In this document: piece by piece, positions 35,871 through 43,569 of the stretch | Position numbering within the stretch: the stretch's first letter is position 1 | Layout: each line of letters starts with the position of its first letter | Origin: Microbacterium sorbitolivorans | Lineage (GTDB): Bacteria > Actinomycetota > Actinomycetes > Actinomycetales > Microbacteriaceae | Assembly: GCF_003327285.1 (NCBI RefSeq) | Contig: NZ_KZ848476.1 | Location: 124,001 to 188,000 of the forward strand | DNA length: 64,000 nt | Reading direction: 5' to 3' | Translations under genes and position numbers: made by a program | The notes under the pieces: generated by a model | The model's input: only the letters and a program-made list of their open reading frames with translations | What the model was told of the DNA's origin: nothing | Database searches by the model: none

Positions 35871-38219
35871 GTGGATTCCACCACTGAGAACACCGGCGGC
35901 GAAGCCGCAACCCTGCAGGAACAGATCGACGCCGCGATCGCGGCGGCCGACGCGGCGACGCGTCCGGCACGTAAGCGCGCACCGCGTCGTGCGAGCTCGA
36001 GCGGATCCGCGGCGACGGATGCCGCTGCTACCTCGGCTAGCTCGGCAACCTCGGACGGCGAGGCTGCGCCCGCCGCCTCGGCTTCGTCGGACGAGGCGCC
36101 CGCCACGCCGAAGAAGACGACGCGCACGCGTCGCACCAAGGCTCAGATCGAGGCCGATAAGGCCGCGGCCGAGGCCGCTTCGTCTGCATCGTCGTCGTCG
36201 GACGAGGCGCCGGCCGCGCCGAAGAAGACGACGCGCACGCGTCGCACCAAGGCTCAGATCGAGGCCGACAAGGCCGCCGCGGAGGCCGCAGCCGCTTCGG
36301 AGGCCCCGGCCGCCGACGCCGCCACTTCGGCCGCATCGTCGTCGTCGGACGAGGCGCCCGCCGCGCCGAAGAAGACGACGCGCACGCGCCGCACCAAGGC
36401 CCAGATCGCCGCCGACAAGGCCGAGGCTGAGGCAGCAGCCGCCGCCGCCGAGGCGGTGCCCGCGGAGGCTCCGGCCGACGCCGAGCCCGCCGAGGAGGCC
36501 GCAGCCGAGGCGCCGTCGCGCCCCGCGCGCGGCACCCGCTCGCGCCGCGTGTCCGCACCGGGCACGCAGGCGGCCGCCGCTTCTGAGGCCGCGTCCGCGT
36601 CTTCTTCGTCGTCTTCGTCCTCGGATGAGGCCGCTTCGGCCGACGCCGCGTCGGACGACAGCGCTTCCCAGGACAGCGCCGCCAAGGACAGCGCCCCCAA
36701 GAACAGCACCACCAAGCCCGCCGCCGACGCCGAGCAGGGCGAGGCCGAGCAGGCCGACGCCGCCGCGAACGGCGAGGGCGACGGATCCGAGGGCGACGAC
36801 TCGGAGGGTTCGGGTCGCAGCCGCAACCGCCGCAGCCGCAACCGCCGCAAGAAGAACGGCGCGTCCGAGGGCGACGCCGAGCAGGCCGATGGCCAGCAGA
36901 ACGGCAACGGCAACGGCAGCCAGCGCGGCCAGCAGAACGGCAACGGCAACGGTAACCAGCGCGGCCAGCAGCAGCGCGAGCAGCAGAACGGCCGCCAGGA
37001 GCAGAACCGCGGCACGCGTAACGCCCGCGGCCGCCGCGGCCAGGACGAGTTCGAGCCGGAGATCGGCGCGGACGACGTGCTGATCCCGATCGCCGGAATC
37101 CTCGACGTTCTCGACAACTACGCGTTCGTGCGCACGACGGGCTACCTGCCCGGTCAGCAGGACGTCTACGTCTCGCTCGGCCAGGTCAAGAAGTACAACC
37201 TGCGCAAGGGCGACGCGGTCGTCGGATCCATCAAGCAGCCCCGCGAGGGCGAGCAGAACAGCCGCCAGAAGTACAACGCGCTCGTCAAGGTCGACTCGGT
37301 CAACGGCCTGTCGGTCGAGGACGCCGCGGGCCGCGTCGAGTTCAACGACCTGACGCCGCTGTACCCGCAGGAGCGCCTGCGCCTCGAGACGGCCCCCGAG
37401 AAGACGACGCAGCGCATCATCGACCTCGTTGCCCCGATCGGCAAGGGCCAGCGAGGCCTCATCGTCGCGCCGCCGAAGGCCGGTAAGACGATCGTGCTGC
37501 AGCAGATCGCGAACGCTATCGCGCAGAACAACCCCGAGGCTCACCTCATGGTCGTTCTCGTCGACGAGCGCCCCGAAGAGGTCACCGACATGCAGCGCAC
37601 GGTGAACGGCGAGGTCATCGCCTCGACGTTCGACCGCCCCGCGGAAGACCACACGACGGTCGCCGAGCTCGCGATCGAGCGCGCCAAGCGCCTCGTCGAG
37701 CTGGGTCGCGACGTCGTCGTACTGCTCGACTCGATCACGCGCCTCGGCCGCGCCTACAACCTGCAGGCGCCGACCTCGGGTCGCGTCATGTCGGGCGGCG
37801 TCGACGCTTCCGCGCTTTACCCGCCGAAGAAGTTCTTCGGTGCCGCGCGCAACATCGAAAACGGCGGATCCCTCACGATCCTCGCGACCGCGCTCGTCGA
37901 GACCGGATCCAAGATGGACGAGGTCATCTTCGAGGAGTTTAAGGGCACCGGCAACATGGAGCTGCGCCTTTCGCGCCAGCTCGCGGACAAGCGCATCTTC
38001 CCCGCCGTCGACGTTGCCGCATCGTCGACGCGTCGCGAGGAGATGCTGCTGAGCCCCGACGAGGTCAAGATCACGTGGAAGCTGCGCCGCGCCCTCGCGG
38101 GCATGGACCAGCAGCACGCGCTCGGCGTCATCCTCGAGAAGCTCAAGGAGACGAGCTCGAACGTCGAGTTCCTCGTCCAGATGCAGAAGAGCTCGGTCGC
38201 GGCGGAAAACGGTCGCTGA
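35871..38219 (+). CDS. rho: Transcription termination factor Rho with long repetitive N-terminus
   Basis: An RNA-dependent hexameric ATPase of 782 residues. The first ~400 residues are low complexity: three repeats of a KKTTRTRRTKAQI-type basic unit (near 80-100, 117-137 and 167-187) in Ala/Ser/Glu-rich sequence, then an Asn/Gly/Gln/Arg-rich RNA-binding stretch. The usual short Rho_N helical module is not evident at the very N-terminus. The conserved core starts near residue 403 (IAGILDVLDNYAFVR). Walker A is APPKAGKT near 534, and VLLDSITRLGRAYN is Walker B. GTG start with AAGGAG upstream. Overgrown Rho N-termini are known in Actinobacteria. Confidence 0.96.
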   Translation: MDSTTENTGGEAATLQEQIDAAIAAADAATRPARKRAPRRASSSGSAATDAAATSASSATSDGEAAPAASASSDEAPATPKKTTRTRRTKAQIEADKAAAEAASSASSSSDEAPAAPKKTTRTRRTKAQIEADKAAAEAAAASEAPAADAATSAASSSSDEAPAAPKKTTRTRRTKAQIAADKAEAEAAAAAAEAVPAEAPADAEPAEEAAAEAPSRPARGTRSRRVSAPGTQAAAASEAASASSSSSSSSDEAASADAASDDSASQDSAAKDSAPKNSTTKPAADAEQGEAEQADAAANGEGDGSEGDDSEGSGRSRNRRSRNRRKKNGASEGDAEQADGQQNGNGNGSQRGQQNGNGNGNQRGQQQREQQNGRQEQNRGTRNARGRRGQDEFEPEIGADDVLIPIAGILDVLDNYAFVRTTGYLPGQQDVYVSLGQVKKYNLRKGDAVVGSIKQPREGEQNSRQKYNALVKVDSVNGLSVEDAAGRVEFNDLTPLYPQERLRLETAPEKTTQRIIDLVAPIGKGQRGLIVAPPKAGKTIVLQQIANAIAQNNPEAHLMVVLVDERPEEVTDMQRTVNGEVIASTFDRPAEDHTTVAELAIERAKRLVELGRDVVVLLDSITRLGRAYNLQAPTSGRVMSGGVDASALYPPKKFFGAARNIENGGSLTILATALVETGSKMDEVIFEEFKGTGNMELRLSRQLADKRIFPAVDVAASSTRREEMLLSPDEVKITWKLRRALAGMDQQHALGVILEKLKETSSNVEFLVQMQKSSVAAENGR
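36072..36430 (+). repeat. Three near-identical repeats in the rho 5' region
   Basis: About 90 bp encoding SDEAPAxPKKTTRTRRTKAQ and the following acidic helix occurs three times, starting near 36085, 36197 and 36344. The DNA is almost identical, more so than protein selection needs, which suggests recent duplication or gene conversion. Confidence 0.75.
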
Positions 38220-38222
38220 CGC

Positions 38223-39365
38223 GTGTTCGAGTCTGTCCAGTCTCTGATTGACGAGCACGCCCGGGTCCAGGAGGAACTCTCGGACCCGGCCGTGCACGCC
38301 GACGCCGCGCGCGCCAAGCGCGTGAACCGTCGTTTCGCCGAGCTCGCCCGCATCGTCCGCGCCCACGAGGAGTGGACGCAGGCGGGGGAGGACCTCGCCG
38401 CCGCCCGCGAGCTCGCGAGCGAGGACGACGCCTTCGCTGAGGAGATCCCGGCCCTCGAGGAGCACCTCGCCGAGAGCCAGGAGCGCCTGCGCCGCCTGCT
38501 GATCCCCCGGGATCCGGACGACGCCCGCGACGTCATCATGGAGATCAAGGCCGGTGAGGGCGGCGCGGAGAGTGCGCTGTTCGCTGCCGACCTGCTGCGC
38601 ATGTACTCGCAATACGCCGCGCATCAGGGCTGGAAGACCGAGATCATCGAGTCCGACGCGTCGGATCTTGGCGGGTACAAGAACGTGCAGGTCGCGTTCA
38701 AGGGATCCTCGAACGACCCCGCGCAGGGCGTCTGGGCCCACCTGAAGTACGAGGGTGGCGTGCACCGCGTGCAGCGCGTGCCGGCGACCGAGTCGCAGGG
38801 GCGCATCCACACCTCGACGACGGGCGTGCTCGTCTTCCCCGAGGTCGACGCGCCTGAAGAGGTGCAGATCGATCAGAACGACCTGAAGATCGACGTGTAC
38901 CGCTCGAGCGGCCCCGGCGGACAGTCGGTCAACACTACCGACTCGGCGGTGCGCATCACGCACCTCCCGTCGGGAATCGTCGTGTCGATGCAGAACGAGA
39001 AGTCGCAGCTGCAGAACCGCGACGCGGCGATGCGCGTGCTGCGCGCCCGACTGCTCGCGAAGCAGCAGGAGGAGATCGCCGCGGCGGCCTCCGACGCGCG
39101 CAAGAGCCAGATCCGGGGTATGGACCGTTCGGAGCGCATCCGCACGTACAACTTCCCCGAGAACCGCATCGCTGATCACCGCACGGGCTACAAGGCCTAC
39201 AACCTCGATCAGGTGCTCGACGGCGCCCTCGAGCCCGTCGTCGAGAGCTGCATCACGGCCGACGCGCCCTCCCCCCCCCAACCCCGGGGCGTTTTGTTGG
39301 GTCCCAAACAATGCCCCCCGCAACTCCGTTGCAGGCGGCATTTTTTGGCGACCCACTCGGCATGA
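38223..39365 (+). CDS. prfA: Peptide chain release factor 1, aberrant C-terminal tail
   Basis: RF1 releases proteins at UAA and UAG. The codon-recognition PAT motif is in [14 protein letters not shown] near residue 190, and GGQ is in [20 protein letters not shown] near 234. The protein is normal up to ESCITAD near residue 346. After that the usual final ten or so residues are replaced by about 34 unrelated residues beginning APSPPQP. The change starts at a run of nine C (39271-39279), and the replaced coding part overlaps the terminator. Likely a frameshift or sequencing error in a C-tract, or a real rearrangement. GTG start 3 bp after rho. Confidence 0.9.
   Translation: MFESVQSLIDEHARVQEELSDPAVHADAARAKRVNRRFAELARIVRAHEEWTQAGEDLAAARELASEDDAFAEEIPALEEHLAESQERLRRLLIPRDPDDARDVIMEIKAGEGGAESALFAADLLRMYSQYAAHQGWKTEIIESDASDLGGYKNVQVAFKGSSNDPAQGVWAHLKYEGGVHRVQRVPATESQGRIHTSTTGVLVFPEVDAPEEVQIDQNDLKIDVYRSSGPGGQSVNTTDSAVRITHLPSGIVVSMQNEKSQLQNRDAAMRVLRARLLAKQQEEIAAAASDARKSQIRGMDRSERIRTYNFPENRIADHRTGYKAYNLDQVLDGALEPVVESCITADAPSPPQPRGVLLGPKQCPPQLRCRRHFLATHSA
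39310..39346 (+). terminator. Terminator at the 3' end of prfA
   Basis: AATGCC...GGCATT with an inner GCAAC-tcc-GTTGC stem, followed by TTTT. It lies inside the reading frame of the odd prfA tail, which implies that the true prfA stop was upstream of it. Confidence 0.75.
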
Positions 39366-39372
39366 TGGAGGG

Positions 39373-41097
39373 GTGGATCTTTCGCGCGTGACGTTGGTGG
39401 AGCTTGTGTTGTCGCTGCGGGCGGGGGAGGTGTCTCCCGCCGAGGTTGCGGGGCACTTCCTCGACCGGATCGAGGAGCAGGGCGATCTCGGGGCCTTCGT
39501 GGAGGTCACGCGCGAGCGGGCCCTCGCACAGGCGGCGGCCCTCGGATCCGCGCCCCTCGAGGGGCAGCCGCTGTGGGGCGTGCCGATGGCCGATAAGGAC
39601 CTCGTCGCCCGCGCCGGCGTCCCCACCCGGTACGGATCCGCCGCATTCCGCGACTACGTGCCCGACGTCTCGGATCCGCTCGCCGCCGCCCTCGACCGCC
39701 TCGGATCCGTGAGCCTCGGCAAGACCTCGACCCCCGAGTTCGGCATGACGGGGTACACGGAGCCCGCCGCGGGCGTCCCCGCGCGGAACCCGTGGGATCC
39801 CGCCACGGGCGCCGGCGGATCCAGCGGGGGAGCGGCGATCGCGGTCGCGACCGGCATGCTCCCCGCGACGACCGCTTCCGACGCGGGCGGATCCATCCGG
39901 ATCCCCTCCGCGACCGTCGGCGTCGTGGGGCTGAAACCCGCCCGCGGGCGCCTCCCGTTCTCGAACGGCCTGGGTTCGCCAGGCGGCCTCGCGACCGCGG
40001 GCCCGATCACCCGCACCGTCGCCGACGCGGCCTATGTGCTCGACGCGCTCGTGGGATCCGCCCCGCGCGTGCACGCGACCGCGGCCCCGGATCCGCACCG
40101 CGCGTCCGTGGGCCACGGCGGGCGCGGTGCGTTGGCGGAGCACCGGAGCTGTTCTGCCACGGGCGCGGCGGGGGAGGCCGGCGCGGTCGCGGGTGACGCT
40201 GGGCGAGACGCGCGGTTTGTGGGCGCGGCGGGGGCGGTTGCGGGCGACGCTGGGCGAGACGCGCGTTTTGTGGGAGAGGCTGGCGCGGTTGCGGGCGATG
40301 CGGGGCGGGGCGGTGCGACTGCGGGCGATGCCGACCGAGACGCGCGGTTTGTGGGTGCGGTGGGGGCGGGCGATGCTTCGCGGGATCCGCGCGCGGCCTC
40401 GTTTCTTGCATCCGCGGGGCCGTTCTCGCGGGCGCTGCTGGAGGATCCGGGGCGCCTGCGCATCGGCGTCACCCTCGTTACCCCGTGGGACGGCTGGACC
40501 GATACGACCCTCGATCCGCGTGCCCGCGACGCATGGGAGTGGGCCGCGCGGGCGCTCACCGGCAACGGCCACGACGTGACCGACGCCGACTGGCACCCCC
40601 GCGGATACCCCGAACTCTTCACGACCATCTGGCGTGCGTCCGCGGCGCGCCTGCCCGTCGCGGACGCCGACCTCGACGACCTGCTCGAGCCGTTCACCGC
40701 GTGGATGGTGCGCGAGGGGCGTTCGATGAGCGCATACGAGGCCCTCGGCGGATACCAGGCCGCCGGCCAATTCGAGAGCGAGACCATCGCGGCCCTCGCC
40801 CCCTTCGACGCGGTGCTCACGCCCGCGCTCGCGATGGATCCGCAGGCGATCGGCTGGACCGCCGACGGCACCACCCCGATGGAAAACTTCGCGCGCCAGT
40901 GCCAATACGCGCCCCACACGAGCTTCGTGAACGTCTCTGGGCTCCCGGCCATCACGATCCCCGTGCCCGCGCCCGCGGGCGAGCGCCCGTGGAGCGTCCA
41001 GCTCGTCGGACGCCCCGGCGGCGAGGCCCGGATCCTGCAGCTCGCCCTCCAACTCGAGGCCGCGCGCGGCGCGCTGCCGTACCCTCCGGGCTTCTAA
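39373..41097 (+). CDS. Amidase-signature hydrolase with an internal repeat insertion
   Basis: A 574-residue amidase. The Ser-cisSer-Lys triad is visible: Lys near 76 in PMADKDLVARAG, cis-Ser in GAGGSSGGAA near 152, and Ser in SDAGGSIRIPS near 175. GKTSTPEFGMTGYTE is also conserved. Between about residues 235 and 340 the fold is interrupted by an Ala/Gly/Arg-rich insert built from 17-residue units (GDAGRDARFVGAAGAVA). Without it the protein would have the usual ~470 residues. GTG start with GGAGG 5 nt upstream. Substrate unknown; nonspecific aryl- or acyl-amidase. It begins the accessory block between prfA and prmC. Confidence 0.87.
   Translation: MDLSRVTLVELVLSLRAGEVSPAEVAGHFLDRIEEQGDLGAFVEVTRERALAQAAALGSAPLEGQPLWGVPMADKDLVARAGVPTRYGSAAFRDYVPDVSDPLAAALDRLGSVSLGKTSTPEFGMTGYTEPAAGVPARNPWDPATGAGGSSGGAAIAVATGMLPATTASDAGGSIRIPSATVGVVGLKPARGRLPFSNGLGSPGGLATAGPITRTVADAAYVLDALVGSAPRVHATAAPDPHRASVGHGGRGALAEHRSCSATGAAGEAGAVAGDAGRDARFVGAAGAVAGDAGRDARFVGEAGAVAGDAGRGGATAGDADRDARFVGAVGAGDASRDPRAASFLASAGPFSRALLEDPGRLRIGVTLVTPWDGWTDTTLDPRARDAWEWAARALTGNGHDVTDADWHPRGYPELFTTIWRASAARLPVADADLDDLLEPFTAWMVREGRSMSAYEALGGYQAAGQFESETIAALAPFDAVLTPALAMDPQAIGWTADGTTPMENFARQCQYAPHTSFVNVSGLPAITIPVPAPAGERPWSVQLVGRPGGEARILQLALQLEAARGALPYPPGF
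40195..40380 (+). repeat. 51-bp tandem repeats inside the amidase gene
   Basis: GACGCTGGGCGAGACGCGCG starts at 40195 and 40246; a third, diverged copy starts at 40297, and shorter partial copies at 40327 and 40372. The 51-bp period keeps the reading frame (17 codons). Confidence 0.85.
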
Positions 41098-41105
41098 GCG
41101 CGGTG

Positions 41106-41186
41106 CTGAGATTCTGACAATCGCGCGAGATTGGGCGTTTTCGCGATAATCGTCAGAATCTGGAGCGATCGTCAGAATCTCGGCGC
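41106..41186. repeat. 81-bp palindromic unit, copy 1
   Basis: GAGATTCTGAC on the left, its complement GTCAGAATC twice on the right (41152-41160 and 41171-41179), with GCGATAATC and GCGATC between. The unit ends CTCGGCGC. Confidence 0.9.
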
Positions 41187-41250
41187 TGCGGAGCCTGCCC
41201 TGTGTGAGGCGCTTCGCGGATCCGTATGTCAACGGCTCTAGGGCCGCTGC

Positions 41251-41447
41251 GCGGGCGGGGATCCGCGGCTCGCCTCCCGCTCCGCCGCTGCGCGGCTTCG
41301 CCCGCCAGTCCCGAGCCAGCTCGCGGCGGATCCCCGCCCGCTCCGCTTCGCGGTCGCATGCGCGTGCTGAGATTCTGACGATGGGGCGAGATTAGCCGTT
41401 ATTGCGATAATCGTCAGAATCTGGAGCGATCGTCAGAATCTCGGCGC
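41251..41447 (+). repeat. Long direct repeat, left copy
   Basis: It begins with GCGGGCGGGGATCCGC (41251-41266), whose exact complement is at 41326-41341, includes a Pro/Ala-like GC-rich middle, and ends with palindromic unit copy 2. A near-identical copy lies exactly 234 bp to the right. Confidence 0.9.
41367..41447. repeat. 81-bp palindromic unit, copy 2
   Basis: Same architecture as copy 1, with changes in the centre (ATGGGGCGAGATTAGCC); the three GATTCTGAC-type motifs are intact. Confidence 0.9.
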
Positions 41448-41484
41448 GGGTGGGGTGGCTGTCTGCCCTCGCGTGGGGCGCTTC

Positions 41485-41681
41485 GCGGGCGGGGATCCGC
41501 GGCTCGCCTCCCGCTCCGCCGCTGCGCGGCTTCGCCCGCCAGCCCCGAGCCAGCTCGCGGCGGATCCCCGCCCGCTCCGCTTCGCGGTCGCATGCGCGTG
41601 CTGAGATTCTGATGATCGCGTGAGATTGGGCGTTCTCGCGATAATCGTCAGAGTCTCAAGCGATCGTCAGAATCTCGGCGC
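41485..41681 (+). repeat. Long direct repeat, right copy
   Basis: Starts at GCGGGCGGGGATCCGC (41485-41500) with the complementary arm at 41560-41575, and ends with unit copy 3. The non-unit part differs from the left copy by about one base. Confidence 0.9.
41601..41681. repeat. 81-bp palindromic unit, copy 3
   Basis: Same layout; the first right-hand motif is mutated to GTCAGAGTC and the left one reads GATTCTGATG. Confidence 0.88.
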
Positions 41682-41759
41682 AGGGCAGAGGAGCACTGCG
41701 GGTGCTTGCCTGTGGTGATGTGCGGTGGCCGTAGCGAAGCGGGCGGGGCGGCAGGCGTG

Positions 41760-41840
41760 CCGAGATTCTGACGATCGCTCGAGAATCAGCGTTTTCGCGA
41801 TGATCGTCAGAATCTGGGGCGATCGTCAGAATCTCGGCCC
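41760..41840. repeat. 81-bp palindromic unit, copy 4
   Basis: Same length and layout with substitutions in the centre (CGAGAATCAGCG); it lies 14 nt before the cysE stop and may end both convergent transcripts. Confidence 0.88.
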
Positions 41841-41854
41841 GCGCGAGGCCCGCG

Positions 41855-42418
41855 CTAGATCTGATAGTCAGGCGTCGTGAGCACGGCCGCGACGTCGTCC
41901 TTGACCTTGCGGGGGCGCGCCGTGGCGGGGATGCCCACGAGGATGCTGTCCGCCGGGGCGTCCTTCGTGACGACGGCGTTCGCGCCGACGGCGCTCCGCG
42001 CCCCGATGGTGACGGGCCCGAGCACCTTCGCCCCGGATCCGACAACGACGCCGTCTTCGAGGGTCGGGTGGCGCTTGCCGTGGTTGAGCGAGACGCCGCC
42101 GAGGGTGACCTGGTGGTAGAGCATCACGTCGTCGCCGACCTCGGCGGTCTCGCCGATGACGACGCCCATGCCGTGGTCGATGAAGAAGCGGCGGCCGATC
42201 GTCGCGCCGGGGTGGATCTCGATGCCCGTCGCCCAGCGCGCGATCTGCGAGAGCGCGCGGGCGGGGAAGCGCAGCCCGCGGATCCACAGGGCGTGCGAGA
42301 TGCGATGGGTCCAGATCGCGTGGAGGCCGGGATAGAGCAGGCCGATTTCGACGGATCCGCGAGCGGCGGGGTCGCGTCGGCGAGCGGCGACGATGTCTTC
42401 ACGGATACCTAAACCCAT
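41855..42418 (-). CDS. cysE: Serine O-acetyltransferase
   Basis: This hexapeptide-repeat enzyme acetylates serine, the first step to cysteine. The 187-residue protein starts with a short helical part ([17 protein letters not shown]), then [41 protein letters not shown], with the catalytic His in DHGMG and later LYHQVTLGG. The C-terminus ends in TTPDYQI; the terminal Ile fits the peptide that docks into CysK. Short form, as in Bacillus and Actinobacteria. It follows cysK with a strong hairpin between; TAAGTT lies 7 nt before its ATG and may be its own promoter. Confidence 0.95.
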   Translation of the reverse strand: MGLGIREDIVAARRRDPAARGSVEIGLLYPGLHAIWTHRISHALWIRGLRFPARALSQIARWATGIEIHPGATIGRRFFIDHGMGVVIGETAEVGDDVMLYHQVTLGGVSLNHGKRHPTLEDGVVVGSGAKVLGPVTIGARSAVGANAVVTKDAPADSILVGIPATARPRKVKDDVAAVLTTPDYQI

Positions 42419-42440
42419 ATGTTAAAACTTACCCAACGCC

Positions 42441-42476
42441 AGAGGTGCCGGTCGCAATATGACGACCGGCACCTCT
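42441..42476 (-). terminator. Perfect 14-bp hairpin between cysK and cysE
   Basis: AGAGGTGCCGGTCG and its complement flank an 8-nt loop, 16 nt after the cysK stop. No U-run follows. It resembles the metY-metX hairpin in position and strength. Confidence 0.7.
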
Positions 42477-42492
42477 GTGAAAGCGTGAGCGA

Positions 42493-43428
42493 TTACTCGC
42501 CGTAGCCCTCCCAGAGCAGCGTCGAGACGTAGCGCTCGCCCGTGTCGGGCACGACGACGACGATGGTCTTGCCGGCGTTCTCGGGGCGCTTGGCGACCTG
42601 AACGGCGGCCCAGACGGCGGCACCCGACGAGATTCCGGCGAGCACGCCCTCCTTCGCGGCGAGGTCGCGGGCGGTCGCGACGGAGTCGTCGAGCTGCACG
42701 TCGATGACCTCGTCGTAGACCTCGCGGTCGAGGATCTCGGGGATGAAGTTCGCGCCGAGGCCCTGGATCTTGTGGGGGCCGGCCTTGCCCTCGGTGAGGA
42801 TGGGCGAGTCGGCGGGCTCGACGGCGATGACCTGCACGCCGGGCACGCGCTCCTTCAGCACCTGGCCGACACCCGAGATGGTGCCGCCCGTGCCGATGCC
42901 GGCGACGAAGATGTCGACCTTGCCGTCGGTGTCGGCGAGGATCTCCTCGGCCGTCGTCTCGCGGTGGACCTTGACGTTGGCCTGGTTCGCGAACTGGCTC
43001 GCGAGCACGGCGCCGGGGGTCTCGGCCACGATGCGCTTCGCCTCTTCGACGGCGCCGTTCATGCCCTTCGCGGGATCCGTGAGCACCAGCTCGGCGCCGA
43101 AGGCGCGCAGCAGCACCTTGCGCTCGTTCGACATCGACGACGGCATCGTCAGGATGACCTTGTAACCGCGGGCGGCGCCCACGAGGGCAAGCGCGATGCC
43201 CGTGTTGCCCGAGGTGCCCTCGACGATCGTGCCGCCGGCGGGCAGCGCGCCCGACTCTTCTGCGGCGTTGACGATCGCGACACCGATGCGGTCCTTGACC
43301 GACGAGCCGGGGTTGAAGAACTCGAGCTTCGCGAGAACGGTCGCCTCGGCGCCGTCCGTGACGCGGTTGAGGCGGACGAGCGGCGTCTTGCCGAACGTGC
43401 TCGAGATGTCGTTGTGGATTCCAGCCAT
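42493..43428 (-). CDS. cysK: Cysteine synthase (O-acetylserine sulfhydrylase)
   Basis: A PLP beta-family enzyme of 311 residues, converting O-acetylserine and sulfide to cysteine. PLP Lys45 is in NPGSSVKDRIG. The substrate loop is EGTSGNTGIALA near 70, GIGTGGTISGVGQVL near 180 is the phosphate cup, and ISSGAAVWAA near 268 is the PLP N1 contact. ATG 43428 has AAAGG upstream; the longer open frame to 43494 is rejected. It is first in a two-gene unit with cysE. Confidence 0.96.
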   Translation of the reverse strand: MAGIHNDISSTFGKTPLVRLNRVTDGAEATVLAKLEFFNPGSSVKDRIGVAIVNAAEESGALPAGGTIVEGTSGNTGIALALVGAARGYKVILTMPSSMSNERKVLLRAFGAELVLTDPAKGMNGAVEEAKRIVAETPGAVLASQFANQANVKVHRETTAEEILADTDGKVDIFVAGIGTGGTISGVGQVLKERVPGVQVIAVEPADSPILTEGKAGPHKIQGLGANFIPEILDREVYDEVIDVQLDDSVATARDLAAKEGVLAGISSGAAVWAAVQVAKRPENAGKTIVVVVPDTGERYVSTLLWEGYGE

Positions 43429-43492
43429 GGAAGGCGCCTTTCGACAGGGTGGAGTAAGCGGCCGAGCGGGTACGTCGCCGAACCTGAGAGTC

Positions 43493-43498
43493 ACTCTA
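43493..43498 (-). promoter_or_regulatory. Candidate cysK -10
   Basis: TAGAGT on the minus strand would give a leader of about 58 nt. Confidence 0.35.
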
Positions 43499-43555
43499 GG
43501 GCGATTTGTGGGCGCGGGTGCCGAGTATGACGGACGGTTTCACGGAGATGCCCCA

Positions 43556-43561
43556 TAGAGT
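43556..43561 (+). promoter_or_regulatory. -10 hexamer for prmC
   Basis: TAGAGT is followed by 8 nt and the prmC GTG, with no ribosome site. It gives prmC its own promoter now that prfA is 4 kb away. Confidence 0.45.
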
Positions 43562-43569
43562 CGAGTCTC

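Larger units (their letters stand above)
41098..41854. other. Non-coding repeat-rich intergene between amidase and cysE
   Basis: No credible gene is present in 757 bp. The interval is filled by four 81-bp palindromic units, a ~197-bp direct duplication and GC-rich inverted arms, described separately. Open frames seen here on the minus strand simply translate the repeats (AEILTIAPDSDD recurs) and are not genes. Confidence 0.85.

Noticed and set aside
35850..39626. A 1258-residue minus-strand open frame
   Set aside because: It is antisense to rho and prfA, with low-complexity composition and no family similarity that I can recognise.
41098..41854. CRISPR array
   Set aside because: Units are 81 bp with internal palindromes, the intervals are unequal and long, and no cas gene is nearby.
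39253..42045. Minus-strand frames with recurring AEILTIAPDSDD
   Set aside because: The recurring peptide is the translated palindromic repeat, not a conserved protein.
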